From Photobacterium sanguinicancri (GTDB lineage: Bacteria > Pseudomonadota > Gammaproteobacteria > Enterobacterales > Vibrionaceae): DNA of 64,000 nucleotides. The notes below the pieces were generated by a model, which searched no databases, was not told the DNA's origin, and saw only the letters and a program-made list of their open reading frames with translations. Made by a program: the position numbers and the translations under genes. The DNA lies in contig NZ_AP024850.1 of the NCBI RefSeq assembly GCF_024346675.1, positions 1,798,001-1,862,000 of the forward strand, given 5' to 3'. Of the stretch, positions 35,016 through 44,506 are shown in pieces; within the stretch, counting starts at the first letter, position 1; the number at the start of each line of letters is the position of its first letter.

Positions 35016-38000
35016 ATGACCGCACCTGACCCAATCGTGCCGGTATTGCTTGAAAAAGTGTATGGCTTAATCCAAGAAAAAATTGAAACTCCCCAGCAGT
35101 CATTAGTCGAAGTTTTTGCTCAGCGGTTATTAGGACAGCTAGCAGATGACGATCTTTTGCAGCGTAACGAATCTGATCTCTATGGTGCTGTGCTGAGCTT
35201 ATGGCATCACCTCCTTAAGACCGATCCGGAGCAAACATCGGTTCGCGTTTATAACCCGACATTAAGCCGTTATGGCTGGCAGTCTACCCATACAGTGGTT
35301 GAGATAGTTGTACCTGATTCACCGTTCTTGGTTGATTCAGTCCGTATGACGCTTAATCGTTTAGGTATCACAAGCCACTTAATGCTAAATGGCCCTTACT
35401 TCTTTAAACGTGATGCAGAAGGTGTACTTACTGAAGCATGCGGCAAAGAAGGGGATCTACAAACACTATTCCATATTGAAGTCGATCGACTAACAGATAA
35501 AAAAGAAATGGAAGTGTTAAAGCAAGAGCTTGAGCAAGTGCTTGTGGACGTAGACTTAGTCGTTACAGACTGGCAAGCGATGCAAGATAAAATGCAGGCG
35601 ATTGCTATCGAATTAAAAACGGCACCTTTACCTGTCGATGATACACGTCGTGAAGAAGCCCTTGAATTACTTGACTGGGTAACGCGCCATAATTTCACTT
35701 TTATGGGCTATCACAATTATGATCTGAAGGCGGTTGAAGGTGATTACCAGCTTTGCCCAACGGAAGATAAAGGTTTAGGTTTACTGAGTAAGCCAAATAA
35801 AGCTCGCTGTTTGTTGCTTTCCGATTTACCTGAATCAGCACGTTTTGAAGCACGTAAGCCTGAAATTATGATTCTGACTAAAAGTAATGGTCAGTCAAAG
35901 ATTCATCGCCCTGCATATATTGATTACATTGGTATCAAACGCTTCGCTGAAGATGGCAGTGTGATTGGCGAACATCGCTTTGTGGGTCTTTATGCGTCAA
36001 CGGCCTACCACCAAACGGCAATGAATATTCCGCTGATCCGCAATAAGATGTCTCGCATTTTAGAGGCGTCAGGTTATTCGGCGGGTTCGCATTCTTGGAA
36101 AGCGCTGAACAACTTACTGGAAACCTATCCACGCGATGAGTTGTTCCAAGCAACTGAAAAAGAAATGCTAGACGTGGGTTGCGGTGTTGTTCAAATGCAA
36201 GATCGTGACTTACTTCGTTTGTTTGTCCGTCGTGATCCATTTGGCCGTTTCTTCTCTTGTATGGTGTATGTCACTAAAGAGCGTTACAACACGGAGTTGC
36301 GCAGCAAAACTCAATCTATCTTAAAAGATTACTTTGGCTCAGCGCAAAATGTTGAATTCACGACTTTCTTTTCAGAAAGCCCATTAGCAAGGACGCATTA
36401 CATCGTGAGGGTAGACAATAATAACTTCAATATTGATGTTAAAGCGATTGAGCATAATTTGGTAGAAGCTGCGGCGTCTTGGGAAGATCGTATCGGTGAT
36501 GCGCTGGTGGCTAATTTTGGTGAAAGCCGTGGAACATCACTGGCTAAAAACTACGCCCGCGCATTCCCACGTTCATATAAAGAAGAAATGCTACCTGGTT
36601 CTGCCGTTGCAGATATTGAGCAACTTGAAAGCCTAAGTGAAGACAATAAGCTGGGTATGTTGTTCTACCGTCCACAAGAAGAAGCAGCAGATTCACATTT
36701 CGTGAAGCTAAAACTCTTCCACCGTGACGAACCAATCCATCTATCTGATGTGATGCCAATGCTTGAAAACCTTGGATTGCGAGTGATCGGTGAATCGCCA
36801 TATCAGATCACTACCAGTAAAGGCACGGTATTTTGGATCCTAGATTTTGCGATGCTGCATAATGCATGCAAGGGCATTGATCTTCGAGAAGCTCGTGATC
36901 GTTTCCAAGAAGCATTTTCGGCTATTTGGCATGGCACATTAGAAAGTGATGGCTTTAATCGCTTGGTATTATGTGCAGGGCTAACAGGCCGTGAAATTAC
37001 TATTTTACGCAGTTATGCACGCTATATGCGCCAAGTTGGCTTCCCATTCAGTCAACATTACATTGAAGAAACGCTATCGAGCCATAATGATCTTGCACGT
37101 GATCTTGTTGCACTCTTCAAGTTGCGTTTTGATCCAACCAAGAAGCATTCAGAGAAAGCAGAGCAAAACCTGATCGCCAAGCTGAATGACAAACTGGATC
37201 ATGTCGAAAGCCTAGATGATGACCGTATTATTCGTCGTTATATGGAAATGATCTTAGCGACACAGCGTACCAACTATTACCAACTTGATGACAATGGTAA
37301 AAACAAACCTTGGCTATCGCTGAAACTACGTCCGTCAGACATTCCTGATATCCCACAGCCAGTGCCATTCTTTGAGATCTTCGTTTACGCACCTGACATT
37401 GAGGGTGTTCACCTTCGTGGTGGTAAAGTTGCGCGTGGTGGTTTGCGTTGGTCGGATCGTCAAGAAGATTTCCGTACCGAGATCCTGGGTCTGGTTAAAG
37501 CGCAGCAAGTGAAGAACACAGTTATTGTACCTGTTGGCGCAAAAGGTGGCTTTATTTGTAAGCGTCAGCCACAAATGACAACGCGTGAAGAGATTTGGAC
37601 GGAAGGTCAGCGCTGTTATAAACGCTTTATCCGTGCCTTGCTTGATGTAACAGATAACATTATTGATGGTGAGCTAATTCCACCAACCAATGTGGTTCGC
37701 CATGATGAAGATGATCCGTATTTGGTTGTTGCGGCAGATAAAGGTACAGCGACATTCTCTGATTTAGCGAACTCTGTCTCTGAAGATTATAACTTCTGGC
37801 TGGGGGATGCTTTTGCATCGGGTGGCTCAAATGGTTACGACCATAAGAAAATGGGTATCACAGCAAAAGGTGCATGGGAATCAGTTAAACGCCATTTCCG
37901 CGAGTTAGGTACAGATTGCCAAACAACAGACTTCACTTGTGCTGGTGTGGGTGACATGGCGGGTGATGTATTCGGTAATGGTATGCTGCTATCGAAACAT

Positions 38001-39845
38001 ATTCGCCTAGTCGCTGCATTTAACCACATGCATATCTTCATTGATCCGAATCCAAATTCAGAAAAAACATGGCCAGAACGTGAACGTTTATTTAATCTGC
38101 CACGATCAAGCTGGGAAGATTATGATCAAAGCTTGATCTCTGAAGGCGGTGGTATCTTCTCTCGCCGCAGTAAGTCGATCAAACTGACGCCGCAGATCCA
38201 AAAGCTACTGGGGACACGTAAACAAACGATGCCGCCAAACGAATTGATCCGTTTGATTCTACAAATGGAAGTCGATTTACTATGGAATGGTGGTATAGGT
38301 ACCTACGTTAAAGCTGAATCTCAGACACACACGGATGTAGGTGACCGCGCGAATGATGCTTTGCGTATCAATGGCAATGAGCTACGTGCAAAAGTAGTGG
38401 GTGAAGGCGGTAACTTAGGTATGACCCAGCTTGGCCGTGTTGAGTTTGCTAAACGCGGTGGATTGGTGAATACCGATTTCATCGACAACGTAGGTGGTGT
38501 TGATTGCTCCGATAACGAAGTGAATATTAAGATCTTACTTAATAGTTTAGTGGCTTGTGGGGATCTAACGTATAAGCAACGTAACCTTCTGCTAGAAAGC
38601 ATGGAAGACGAAGTTGGCGAGATCGTACTTGATGATGCTTACTGTCAAAGCGAATCAATTTCCGTAACACAGCAGCAGCAAGTGCAGCTGCTAAAAGAGC
38701 AAATTCGCTTTATTCATCACTTAGAACGTGAAGGTAAGTTGGATCGTGCACTTGAAGATTTACCGGATGACGAAACACTGGCAGAGCGTGAGAAATCAGG
38801 CATCGGCCTAACACGCCCTGAGCTAGCTGTTTTAGTTGCTTACGGAAAAATGGTACTAAAAGAGCAGCTTGTAACGGATGAAATCTCCAATGATCCGTAC
38901 CATGCTCGGTTGTTACCAGCGTATTTCCCTGCACAGTTAAAAGAGAAATACCGTGCGCAAATGGACAGCCATCCACTGCGTAAAGAACTGATTGCAACCT
39001 CGCTTGCGAACCAAATGTCGAACGAGATGGGTTGTAACTTTGTGACTCGCTTACAAGAGGAAACGGGAGCAACAGTTGCTGAAGTCTCTTCAGCGTATGC
39101 AGTAGGGCGTAGTGTCTTCAACTTTGATAAGTTCTTTGATCAAATTCGAGCGCTAGACAATGCCGTGTCGGCAGAAACACAGTACGACATGCTTTATCGT
39201 TGTCGTCGTATGTTGCGCCGTGCGACACGGTGGATTTTACGTAATCGTGATCGTAAGTTAGGTATAGAGCAGCAAATTTGTGTTTATCAACCTGTTGTGA
39301 ACACGTTGAATGAGAATTTAGAACGTTACCTTGTAACTGAAGAGGTTCAGGAACACAAAGATCAAGCTGCTATCATGGTCGACAAAGGCGTTCCACAAGC
39401 GCTTGCAGATAATATTGCACGTTTAAGTAGTTTGTACTCTGCAATGGATATCGCACAGATTGCTAAAGAGCTTAAACAAGAAATTGACCATATATCGCGT
39501 ATCTACTTTGTATTAGGGGCTGAACTTTCGTTGCACTGGTTCCTACAGCAAGTAAATAATCAATCGGTTGATAACCACTGGCAGGCTCTTGCTCGTGCGT
39601 CATTCCGTGAAGATCTTGATTGGCAGCAGCGTCAATTAACATCGGCCGTTATTACCGCTATGGTTGATGGTTCAACGCCAGAGCAGGGTATTGAAGCTTG
39701 GATGCAAGAGCACGATAAAGCTATTTTACGCTGGGAAAGTGTATTAGCTGAGTTTAAGGTTGGTAATGTTCATGAGTTTGCGAAGTTCTCTGTTGCATTA
39801 CGAGAGTTGATGTTACTTAACTTGAACTGCCGTTCTAGCATCTAA
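35016..39845 (+). CDS. gdhB: NAD-dependent glutamate dehydrogenase, large (GDH-180) type
   Basis: A 1609-residue enzyme that deaminates glutamate to 2-oxoglutarate with NAD+. The long N-terminal regulatory region includes ACT-like parts (VVEIVVPDSPFLVDSVRMTLNRLG, SKIHRPAYIDYIGIKRF). The catalytic core begins near residue 790: GGKVARGGLRWSDRQEDFRTEILGLVKAQQVKN, then VPVGAKGGFICK with the catalytic Lys, and the NAD domain (FTCAGVGDMAGDVFGNGML, LLWNGGIGTYVKAE, VVGEGGNLGMTQLGR). Length is typical for the class (about 1600). Monocistronic with a strong terminator. It feeds glutamate carbon to the TCA cycle. Confidence 0.96.
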   Translation: MTAPDPIVPVLLEKVYGLIQEKIETPQQSLVEVFAQRLLGQLADDDLLQRNESDLYGAVLSLWHHLLKTDPEQTSVRVYNPTLSRYGWQSTHTVVEIVVPDSPFLVDSVRMTLNRLGITSHLMLNGPYFFKRDAEGVLTEACGKEGDLQTLFHIEVDRLTDKKEMEVLKQELEQVLVDVDLVVTDWQAMQDKMQAIAIELKTAPLPVDDTRREEALELLDWVTRHNFTFMGYHNYDLKAVEGDYQLCPTEDKGLGLLSKPNKARCLLLSDLPESARFEARKPEIMILTKSNGQSKIHRPAYIDYIGIKRFAEDGSVIGEHRFVGLYASTAYHQTAMNIPLIRNKMSRILEASGYSAGSHSWKALNNLLETYPRDELFQATEKEMLDVGCGVVQMQDRDLLRLFVRRDPFGRFFSCMVYVTKERYNTELRSKTQSILKDYFGSAQNVEFTTFFSESPLARTHYIVRVDNNNFNIDVKAIEHNLVEAAASWEDRIGDALVANFGESRGTSLAKNYARAFPRSYKEEMLPGSAVADIEQLESLSEDNKLGMLFYRPQEEAADSHFVKLKLFHRDEPIHLSDVMPMLENLGLRVIGESPYQITTSKGTVFWILDFAMLHNACKGIDLREARDRFQEAFSAIWHGTLESDGFNRLVLCAGLTGREITILRSYARYMRQVGFPFSQHYIEETLSSHNDLARDLVALFKLRFDPTKKHSEKAEQNLIAKLNDKLDHVESLDDDRIIRRYMEMILATQRTNYYQLDDNGKNKPWLSLKLRPSDIPDIPQPVPFFEIFVYAPDIEGVHLRGGKVARGGLRWSDRQEDFRTEILGLVKAQQVKNTVIVPVGAKGGFICKRQPQMTTREEIWTEGQRCYKRFIRALLDVTDNIIDGELIPPTNVVRHDEDDPYLVVAADKGTATFSDLANSVSEDYNFWLGDAFASGGSNGYDHKKMGITAKGAWESVKRHFRELGTDCQTTDFTCAGVGDMAGDVFGNGMLLSKHIRLVAAFNHMHIFIDPNPNSEKTWPERERLFNLPRSSWEDYDQSLISEGGGIFSRRSKSIKLTPQIQKLLGTRKQTMPPNELIRLILQMEVDLLWNGGIGTYVKAESQTHTDVGDRANDALRINGNELRAKVVGEGGNLGMTQLGRVEFAKRGGLVNTDFIDNVGGVDCSDNEVNIKILLNSLVACGDLTYKQRNLLLESMEDEVGEIVLDDAYCQSESISVTQQQQVQLLKEQIRFIHHLEREGKLDRALEDLPDDETLAEREKSGIGLTRPELAVLVAYGKMVLKEQLVTDEISNDPYHARLLPAYFPAQLKEKYRAQMDSHPLRKELIATSLANQMSNEMGCNFVTRLQEETGATVAEVSSAYAVGRSVFNFDKFFDQIRALDNAVSAETQYDMLYRCRRMLRRATRWILRNRDRKLGIEQQICVYQPVVNTLNENLERYLVTEEVQEHKDQAAIMVDKGVPQALADNIARLSSLYSAMDIAQIAKELKQEIDHISRIYFVLGAELSLHWFLQQVNNQSVDNHWQALARASFREDLDWQQRQLTSAVITAMVDGSTPEQGIEAWMQEHDKAILRWESVLAEFKVGNVHEFAKFSVALRELMLLNLNCRSSI

Positions 39846-39865
39846 CTAATACGGTTATATTAATC

Positions 39866-39894
39866 AAAAGCCAACGCATTGCGTTGGCTTTTTT
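39866..39894 (+). terminator. rho-independent terminator
   Basis: AAAAGCCAACGCA, 2-nt centre, GCGTTGGCTTTTTT: a long stem with T-run after the dehydrogenase gene. Confidence 0.9.
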
Positions 39895-39975
39895 GTTGGA
39901 TGTTATTCGTTAATAAGGAACCATACTGAAAGCAAACTTAAACGATCCTTTTTAGATCCTTCGATATGAGTTTTA

Positions 39976-41031
39976 CTACATAACCTGTTGATCTAAATTG
40001 AAATCAAGGTTGGTTACACTGTCACTTACTGCGTTAATTATAATTTGATTTCGTCCATTTTCTTTTGATTGATACAAAGCGATATCTGCACGTTTGATCC
40101 AACTAACCGCATCATCGTTAGTGAAAGCTGGGCTTAAACCCGCGCTCATTGTTATTTTTGCATGGTAAGGATAGTGGTGTGTACGGATCTGCTCATTGAG
40201 CTTATTTAGTACCTTATAGGCTTCGTTTATATTGGTGTTATCAAATAAGAGTAAGAATTCATCGCCACCAAGTCGAAATAAAAGATTTAAATCCCGCGTG
40301 TGTTTATTGATGATTTCGACGATTTGTTTGATCACCTCATCACCGACATCATGACCATATAGATCATTTACTTGTTTGAAATGATCGATGTCTATTAAGG
40401 CGACACAAGCAGAGTACCCGCGCTTTTTTTGAGTAATGGAACGGTTCATAAACGCATCAAGTTGATGGCGATTCAATGCACCAGTTAATGCATCACGGGT
40501 TGATAAATAACGCAGTTCAACTTGAAGGCGATGGATTGCTTCAATGGCTACATGGGCTATGCTGGCACAGGCAATGAGTGACGACAGAAACCTAGCAGCA
40601 AACTGCCAATCGACATGATGAAAAGATGCGATGCTACAACCAACAATTAAGCAGGCATTCGTGATAAGTGCCTGACGTCGAGGAATGATGAAAACCAGTG
40701 TTACAACAATAGGGTACACCCAATAACTCACGAGCATACCGAGTTCATAAATACTTAAACTAATACAAATAACGAGTAATGAAAGTGGAATGCCATTGCC
40801 GATAATTTTGCGTTCAGCATAAAGTAAGCCAATCATTTCTATGACGAAGCTAAGCTCGAAAGCGAGGAGAGAAAGGCCTAATAAGGTTTCACCTATCAGT
40901 AAATTTTTAATACCGAGTGGTATAAAAGTGAAGATGGTTACCGCAGTAACAAATTTAAGAATGTGCTGACGACGATAAAAGTCCAGAAGTTCATCATCAC
41001 CATGTTCAAAACGAAGTTTATTTAATGTCAT
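39976..41031 (-). CDS. membrane-bound diguanylate cyclase (GGDEF)
   Basis: About 351 residues. Six hydrophobic segments lie between residues 30 and 180, then a GGDEF domain: LRYLSTRDALTGALNRHQL, ALIDIDHFKQVNDLYGHDVGDEVIKQI and FRLGGDEFLLLFDN (intact active motif). The product would be cyclic di-GMP. The position of the inhibitory RxxD site reads RDLN, so product inhibition through a canonical I-site is not expected. ATG 41031 with AAGG upstream is preferred to the GTG-type longer start at 41073. Confidence 0.9.
   Translation of the reverse strand: MTLNKLRFEHGDDELLDFYRRQHILKFVTAVTIFTFIPLGIKNLLIGETLLGLSLLAFELSFVIEMIGLLYAERKIIGNGIPLSLLVICISLSIYELGMLVSYWVYPIVVTLVFIIPRRQALITNACLIVGCSIASFHHVDWQFAARFLSSLIACASIAHVAIEAIHRLQVELRYLSTRDALTGALNRHQLDAFMNRSITQKKRGYSACVALIDIDHFKQVNDLYGHDVGDEVIKQIVEIINKHTRDLNLLFRLGGDEFLLLFDNTNINEAYKVLNKLNEQIRTHHYPYHAKITMSAGLSPAFTNDDAVSWIKRADIALYQSKENGRNQIIINAVSDSVTNLDFNLDQQVM
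40013..40025. promoter_or_regulatory. matS-like site in the GGDEF gene, one mismatch
   Basis: GTTACACTGTCAC, identical to the copy in the matP promoter, differs from the consensus only at position 3. It lies in the last codons of the diguanylate cyclase gene. Confidence 0.4.
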
Positions 41032-41265
41032 AAGCGGCCTTATTGAAATGATTGTTGGCCAAACCAGATTCAAAGAAGCATGGTTTTACTTTGTTATGCG
41101 TTTAACTTACCTTTAAAACGTATGTTTTTAAAGCTTACTCATCCATTTATGCCTTATATGAATAGGCTTGGTGTCAAATCTTGTTATTTTTAATAGAGAT
41201 AAGAGAGAACTAAGCGATAAACACAGAGCTTGTTTGGACTGAAAGGGGGAAAAATTACACTAACA

Positions 41266-41281
41266 GCGTAAACGTTTGCTT
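41266..41281 (+). promoter_or_regulatory. PurR box upstream of pyrD
   Basis: GCGTAAACGTTTGCTT resembles the PurR operator with two differences in the left half and an intact AAACGTTTGC core. E. coli pyrD is a known PurR target, which supports it. Confidence 0.75.
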
Positions 41282-41406
41282 ATAAAGTAAAATTTAATTT
41301 TTACTAACTCATTGTAAATAATCAGGTTAATTATAACTTACTGTTTTAGGTATGATTTTCTTAAAATTCTGATTGATGTTAACTAAGAATGTGTGAATAA
41401 TGTCAT

Positions 41407-41420
41407 CCCGTTTATACGGG
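41407..41420 (+). promoter_or_regulatory. leader hairpin before pyrD
   Basis: CCCGT and ACGGG form a 5-bp GC-rich stem with a 4-nt loop, ending 12 bp before the CGGAGG Shine-Dalgarno of pyrD. In enteric bacteria pyrC/pyrD leaders form hairpins whose presence depends on the transcription start chosen under CTP/GTP control; a related mechanism here is inference. Confidence 0.4.
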
Positions 41421-41439
41421 GCTTTTATTCGGAGGTACT

Positions 41440-42450
41440 ATGTTATACCGCCTCGCACGATCTGTTATTTTCAAGCTTGACGCTGAAAAAGCACATGATC
41501 TTGCCATTCAGAACTTCTCTCGCTTTACCGGCACTCCTCTAGATCTATTCTATCGTCAACATGTTCCTGATCGTCCTGTTGAAGTGATGGGCATTACCTT
41601 TAAAAATCCTGTTGGTCTGGCCGCTGGCCTAGATAAAAACGGCGAATGTATTGATGCATTTGGTGCAATGGGTTTTGGTTTTGTTGAAGTGGGTACGGTG
41701 ACACCTCGTCCACAATCTGGCAACGACAAGCCACGCTTATTCCGCGTGATTCCAGCTGAAGGTATCATCAACCGTTTTGGTTTTAATAACCTTGGCGTTG
41801 ATAACCTCATCGAGAACGTTAAAAAATCGAACTACGATGGTGTTATTGGTATCAACATTGGTAAAAACAAAGATACGCCAATAGAAAAGGGTGCTGAAGA
41901 TTACCTTATCTGTATGGATAAAGTGTACGAGCACGCAGGTTATATTGCGGTTAACATTTCTTCTCCAAATACTCCGGGCTTACGTACGCTTCAGTACGGT
42001 GAAGCACTTGATGATCTTCTGGCTCAACTTAAGCAGAAACAAAAAGAGCTTGCAGAAAAGCACGGTAAGTATGTTCCACTAACACTTAAGATCGCGCCAG
42101 ATCTTGAAGATCACGAGATTGTGCAAATCGCACAGTCACTGATCAAAAATGAAATCGATGGCGTTATCGGTACTAACACCACGCTTGATCGTACTTTGGT
42201 AAAAGACTTACCACATTGCGATGAAATGGGTGGGTTGAGTGGTCGTCCGTTACAAAACAAAAGCACTGAAGTGATTCGTCGTTTGGCTGAAGAGCTAGAT
42301 GGCAAATTGCCGATTATCGGTGTGGGTGGTATTGATTCAGCAATTTCTGCACGAGAGAAGATGGAAGCGGGCGCTCAGCTTGTTCAAATCTATTCTGGTT
42401 TCATTTATCACGGTCCAAAACTGGTTAAAGACATTGTGACGAATATTTAA
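41440..42450 (+). CDS. pyrD: dihydroorotate dehydrogenase, quinone-dependent (class 2)
   Basis: A 336-residue flavoenzyme at the inner membrane that oxidises dihydroorotate to orotate with quinone. The N-terminal membrane-associating helix ([22 protein letters not shown]) precedes the barrel: [54 protein letters not shown] (catalytic Ser), [23 protein letters not shown] and [16 protein letters not shown] precedes the ATG. Strong terminator after. Confidence 0.97.
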   Translation: MLYRLARSVIFKLDAEKAHDLAIQNFSRFTGTPLDLFYRQHVPDRPVEVMGITFKNPVGLAAGLDKNGECIDAFGAMGFGFVEVGTVTPRPQSGNDKPRLFRVIPAEGIINRFGFNNLGVDNLIENVKKSNYDGVIGINIGKNKDTPIEKGAEDYLICMDKVYEHAGYIAVNISSPNTPGLRTLQYGEALDDLLAQLKQKQKELAEKHGKYVPLTLKIAPDLEDHEIVQIAQSLIKNEIDGVIGTNTTLDRTLVKDLPHCDEMGGLSGRPLQNKSTEVIRRLAEELDGKLPIIGVGGIDSAISAREKMEAGAQLVQIYSGFIYHGPKLVKDIVTNI

Positions 42451-42526
42451 CCTATCAAGGGCTAAAAGCACATTTGAAAGTGAGTTTAGCGACGCGATTG
42501 TCAAAATTACACAATGATGAACAATG

Positions 42527-42556
42527 AAAGGGGAATTTATTTCCCCTTTTTTTTTG
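42527..42556 (+). terminator. rho-independent terminator
   Basis: AAAGGGGAA, 5-nt loop, TTCCCCTTT with nine T after pyrD. Confidence 0.9.
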
Positions 42557-42638
42557 TCGGTGTAAAAGTAAAATTGTTCTAAAGTTTTCTGTAAGTCGTT
42601 GGATAAACAGTATAAAGAACTAAAACTGGAGCGTTCGC

Positions 42639-43178
42639 GTGCTAAAGCCAAATAACTCATGGAAGTGGTATTTTGACCAACAACATAATTCCCTAATGCT
42701 AAGTTTGGGGAATGAAATGGTTTTTCGTACAGCGATTCCAGCAAAATTCTTGATCACTTGCGCGATGCAGGAAAACACCTTCACTGTTGAAGATGCTACC
42801 GCTTTTGAAACCTTCAAAAGTAGCATTGAACATCTAGACCTTCCAAAGCCACGTAAAGCCGAGTTAGCGCTTAATGCCGTTGCCGCAGGCCGGTTTCACA
42901 AACCTATGATGCCTAAAAGTTGGTTTTTCCAAACTCAGTCTCATGGTTATGAGCCAGAACAAGGCGAAATAGTAACGTTAGCGACAGAAACAGGGCATGG
43001 TAAGTTCATTGTTATTGAAAACAGTGGGAGTGCTAGCTTGTGTATGTTGGCTGAACAAGAGACTCTAGCACTCAATAGCACAAAAGAAATGAACTACTGC
43101 GATACCATCAAAGTAATGAATGACCGTATACCGCCGTTTGTAGAAGAACTGCACCTAGGCTTAGCGTTAGTTGGCTAG
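42639..43178 (+). CDS. zapC: cell division protein ZapC
   Basis: A 179-residue cytoplasmic protein that stabilises FtsZ bundles at the division ring. It matches ZapC: KPNNSWKWYFDQQHNSLMLSLGNEMVFRTAIPAKFL at the N terminus, then PRKAELALNAVAAGRFHKPMMPKSWFF and DRIPPFVEELHLG at the end. GTG start with GGAG upstream. zapC follows pyrD, as in E. coli and other gammaproteobacteria. Monocistronic. Confidence 0.93.
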   Translation: MLKPNNSWKWYFDQQHNSLMLSLGNEMVFRTAIPAKFLITCAMQENTFTVEDATAFETFKSSIEHLDLPKPRKAELALNAVAAGRFHKPMMPKSWFFQTQSHGYEPEQGEIVTLATETGHGKFIVIENSGSASLCMLAEQETLALNSTKEMNYCDTIKVMNDRIPPFVEELHLGLALVG

Positions 43179-43690
43179 TTTTTCCTTAAAAAGACTTTTA
43201 CAGGCGCTATAATTACAGTCACATCATGCTTATGATCCGACTATAGATAGCTTAACCCCAATGTATATTATGCCCCTTATTCTTTAAGCTCTGGGCGTCT
43301 CCATGCCATTCCTTTTACTGCCTGACGTTCATTGATCGAAGACTTTCGTCTAATTCCGCGGCCTAATGCGGTTGTTCAGTGCCAATCCCCAATACTTTCT
43401 TATTCAATCTAACGTTATCTAATTTATAGGGCTAGCTTACTATCAGCAGGCACAATAGAGCATCTTGGTCTTAATACTAGGCGTGCCCAAAGCCAAAGCC
43501 CTGAGGTAAAGGGAGAGGTTAGCTCGCTAGCATAACTCTATTCTGATTGTCCGAATAAGAGGGTAGGAGTTAGAAGTACGATATATGATTTTTATACATT
43601 CAGGCCGATTAAAACTCTCGATATAACGGCCTACAAAACCCCAGGCCACCAAATCACCCATTAAGCACCCTAATTTATGTTGAATTTAAT

Positions 43691-43773
43691 CTTCTATCGA
43701 CTCTTTGGGTGGTTATTTTCTGAGCGCGCTGGTGGTCGTTAACTGTACGATAGAAGTGATATCACTCAGAAAA
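43691..43773. repeat. interleaved inverted repeats (pseudoknot topology)
   Basis: CTTCTATCG (43691-43699) pairs with CGATAGAAG (43748-43756), and TTTTCTGAG (43716-43724) pairs with CTCAGAAAA (43765-43773); both are perfect 9-bp arms in the order 1-2-1'-2'. A GTGATATCAC palindrome lies between the two right arms. Confidence 0.6.
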
Positions 43774-44289
43774 ATCACGAATAAATGTAATTTTTTTGTG
43801 CCCCTTTTACGCTTATAAATGCAAAAAAATACCATTCATAACTTGGTTATACCAAAGATATGGGCGCGCGACTTCCTCATTTTCCCTGTTTATGTAAGTG
43901 GGTTACACCTTGTGTTTCCATTGCGTCCCAACAGGAAAGTGAAGGGTAACTATGGTTAAGCTTAATAGCGATGATAGAGCCATGTCGAAGTGAATATTGC
44001 ACATGAAGAACGGATTAAGAAAGTTTTATAGAGTGAGTGCTTTGTTTTAATTCTTATATATCAGATAGTTGAAGCTTGTGTTTCTTTATGGAAACAATGT
44101 TAAACGGATAGTTTGTAGAGTTGTCTCGCTTGTACATACTTGTTTAAAGGCTAGATTGTTTCTTGGTGTGGACGATATTTCTGGGGTGTTTTATATGCCC
44201 CTTTTTTTGGTAAGCGTTTGGCGCTATACATGTACGAGAAAGATAGAAGAGGTGCTTTTTCTAGCTGCTGTGAACTTAGTGATAATTTA

Positions 44290-44302
44290 GTGACGGTGTA
44301 AC
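44290..44302. promoter_or_regulatory. matS-like site, one mismatch
   Basis: GTGACGGTGTAAC differs from GTGACRNYGTCAC only at position 11. Confidence 0.5.
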
Positions 44303-44506
44303 TATGTTGTAGGTCTATTCTGTATCGGTAAGTACACAAACCGCGTGTCGATACGAGAATAAGCCGATGTTTTGTTGGTAGTTTGGCAGTGACAGCGCAT
44401 TAACTGAGTGTTTTTTAAGTAAATATGAAAAGCATTCGTTGATTCGCGAGGTATTTTTGGGGTTTTCGGTTATAATTCCGAACAACTAAAGTGCGAAAAG
44501 AACTCC

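Larger units (their letters stand above)
43179..44506. other. 1.3-kb gene-free region between zapC and rlmKL
   Basis: No convincing coding sequence. A 13-codon ORF with an AAGGG-type RBS begins at 43952. Two interleaved inverted repeats lie at 43691-43773, a short GGGG/CCCC hairpin with seven T ends near 44209, and a one-mismatch matS copy is at 44290-44302. The length is unusual for this otherwise compact block. Confidence 0.6.

Noticed and set aside
38710..39072. Antisense ORF inside the glutamate dehydrogenase gene
   Set aside because: It mirrors the codon bias of the sense gene and shows no independent signal.
43952..43993. 13-codon ORF with a fair ribosome-binding site in the zapC-rlmKL gap
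   Set aside because: Too short to support as a gene without conservation; kept only as a note on the gap.
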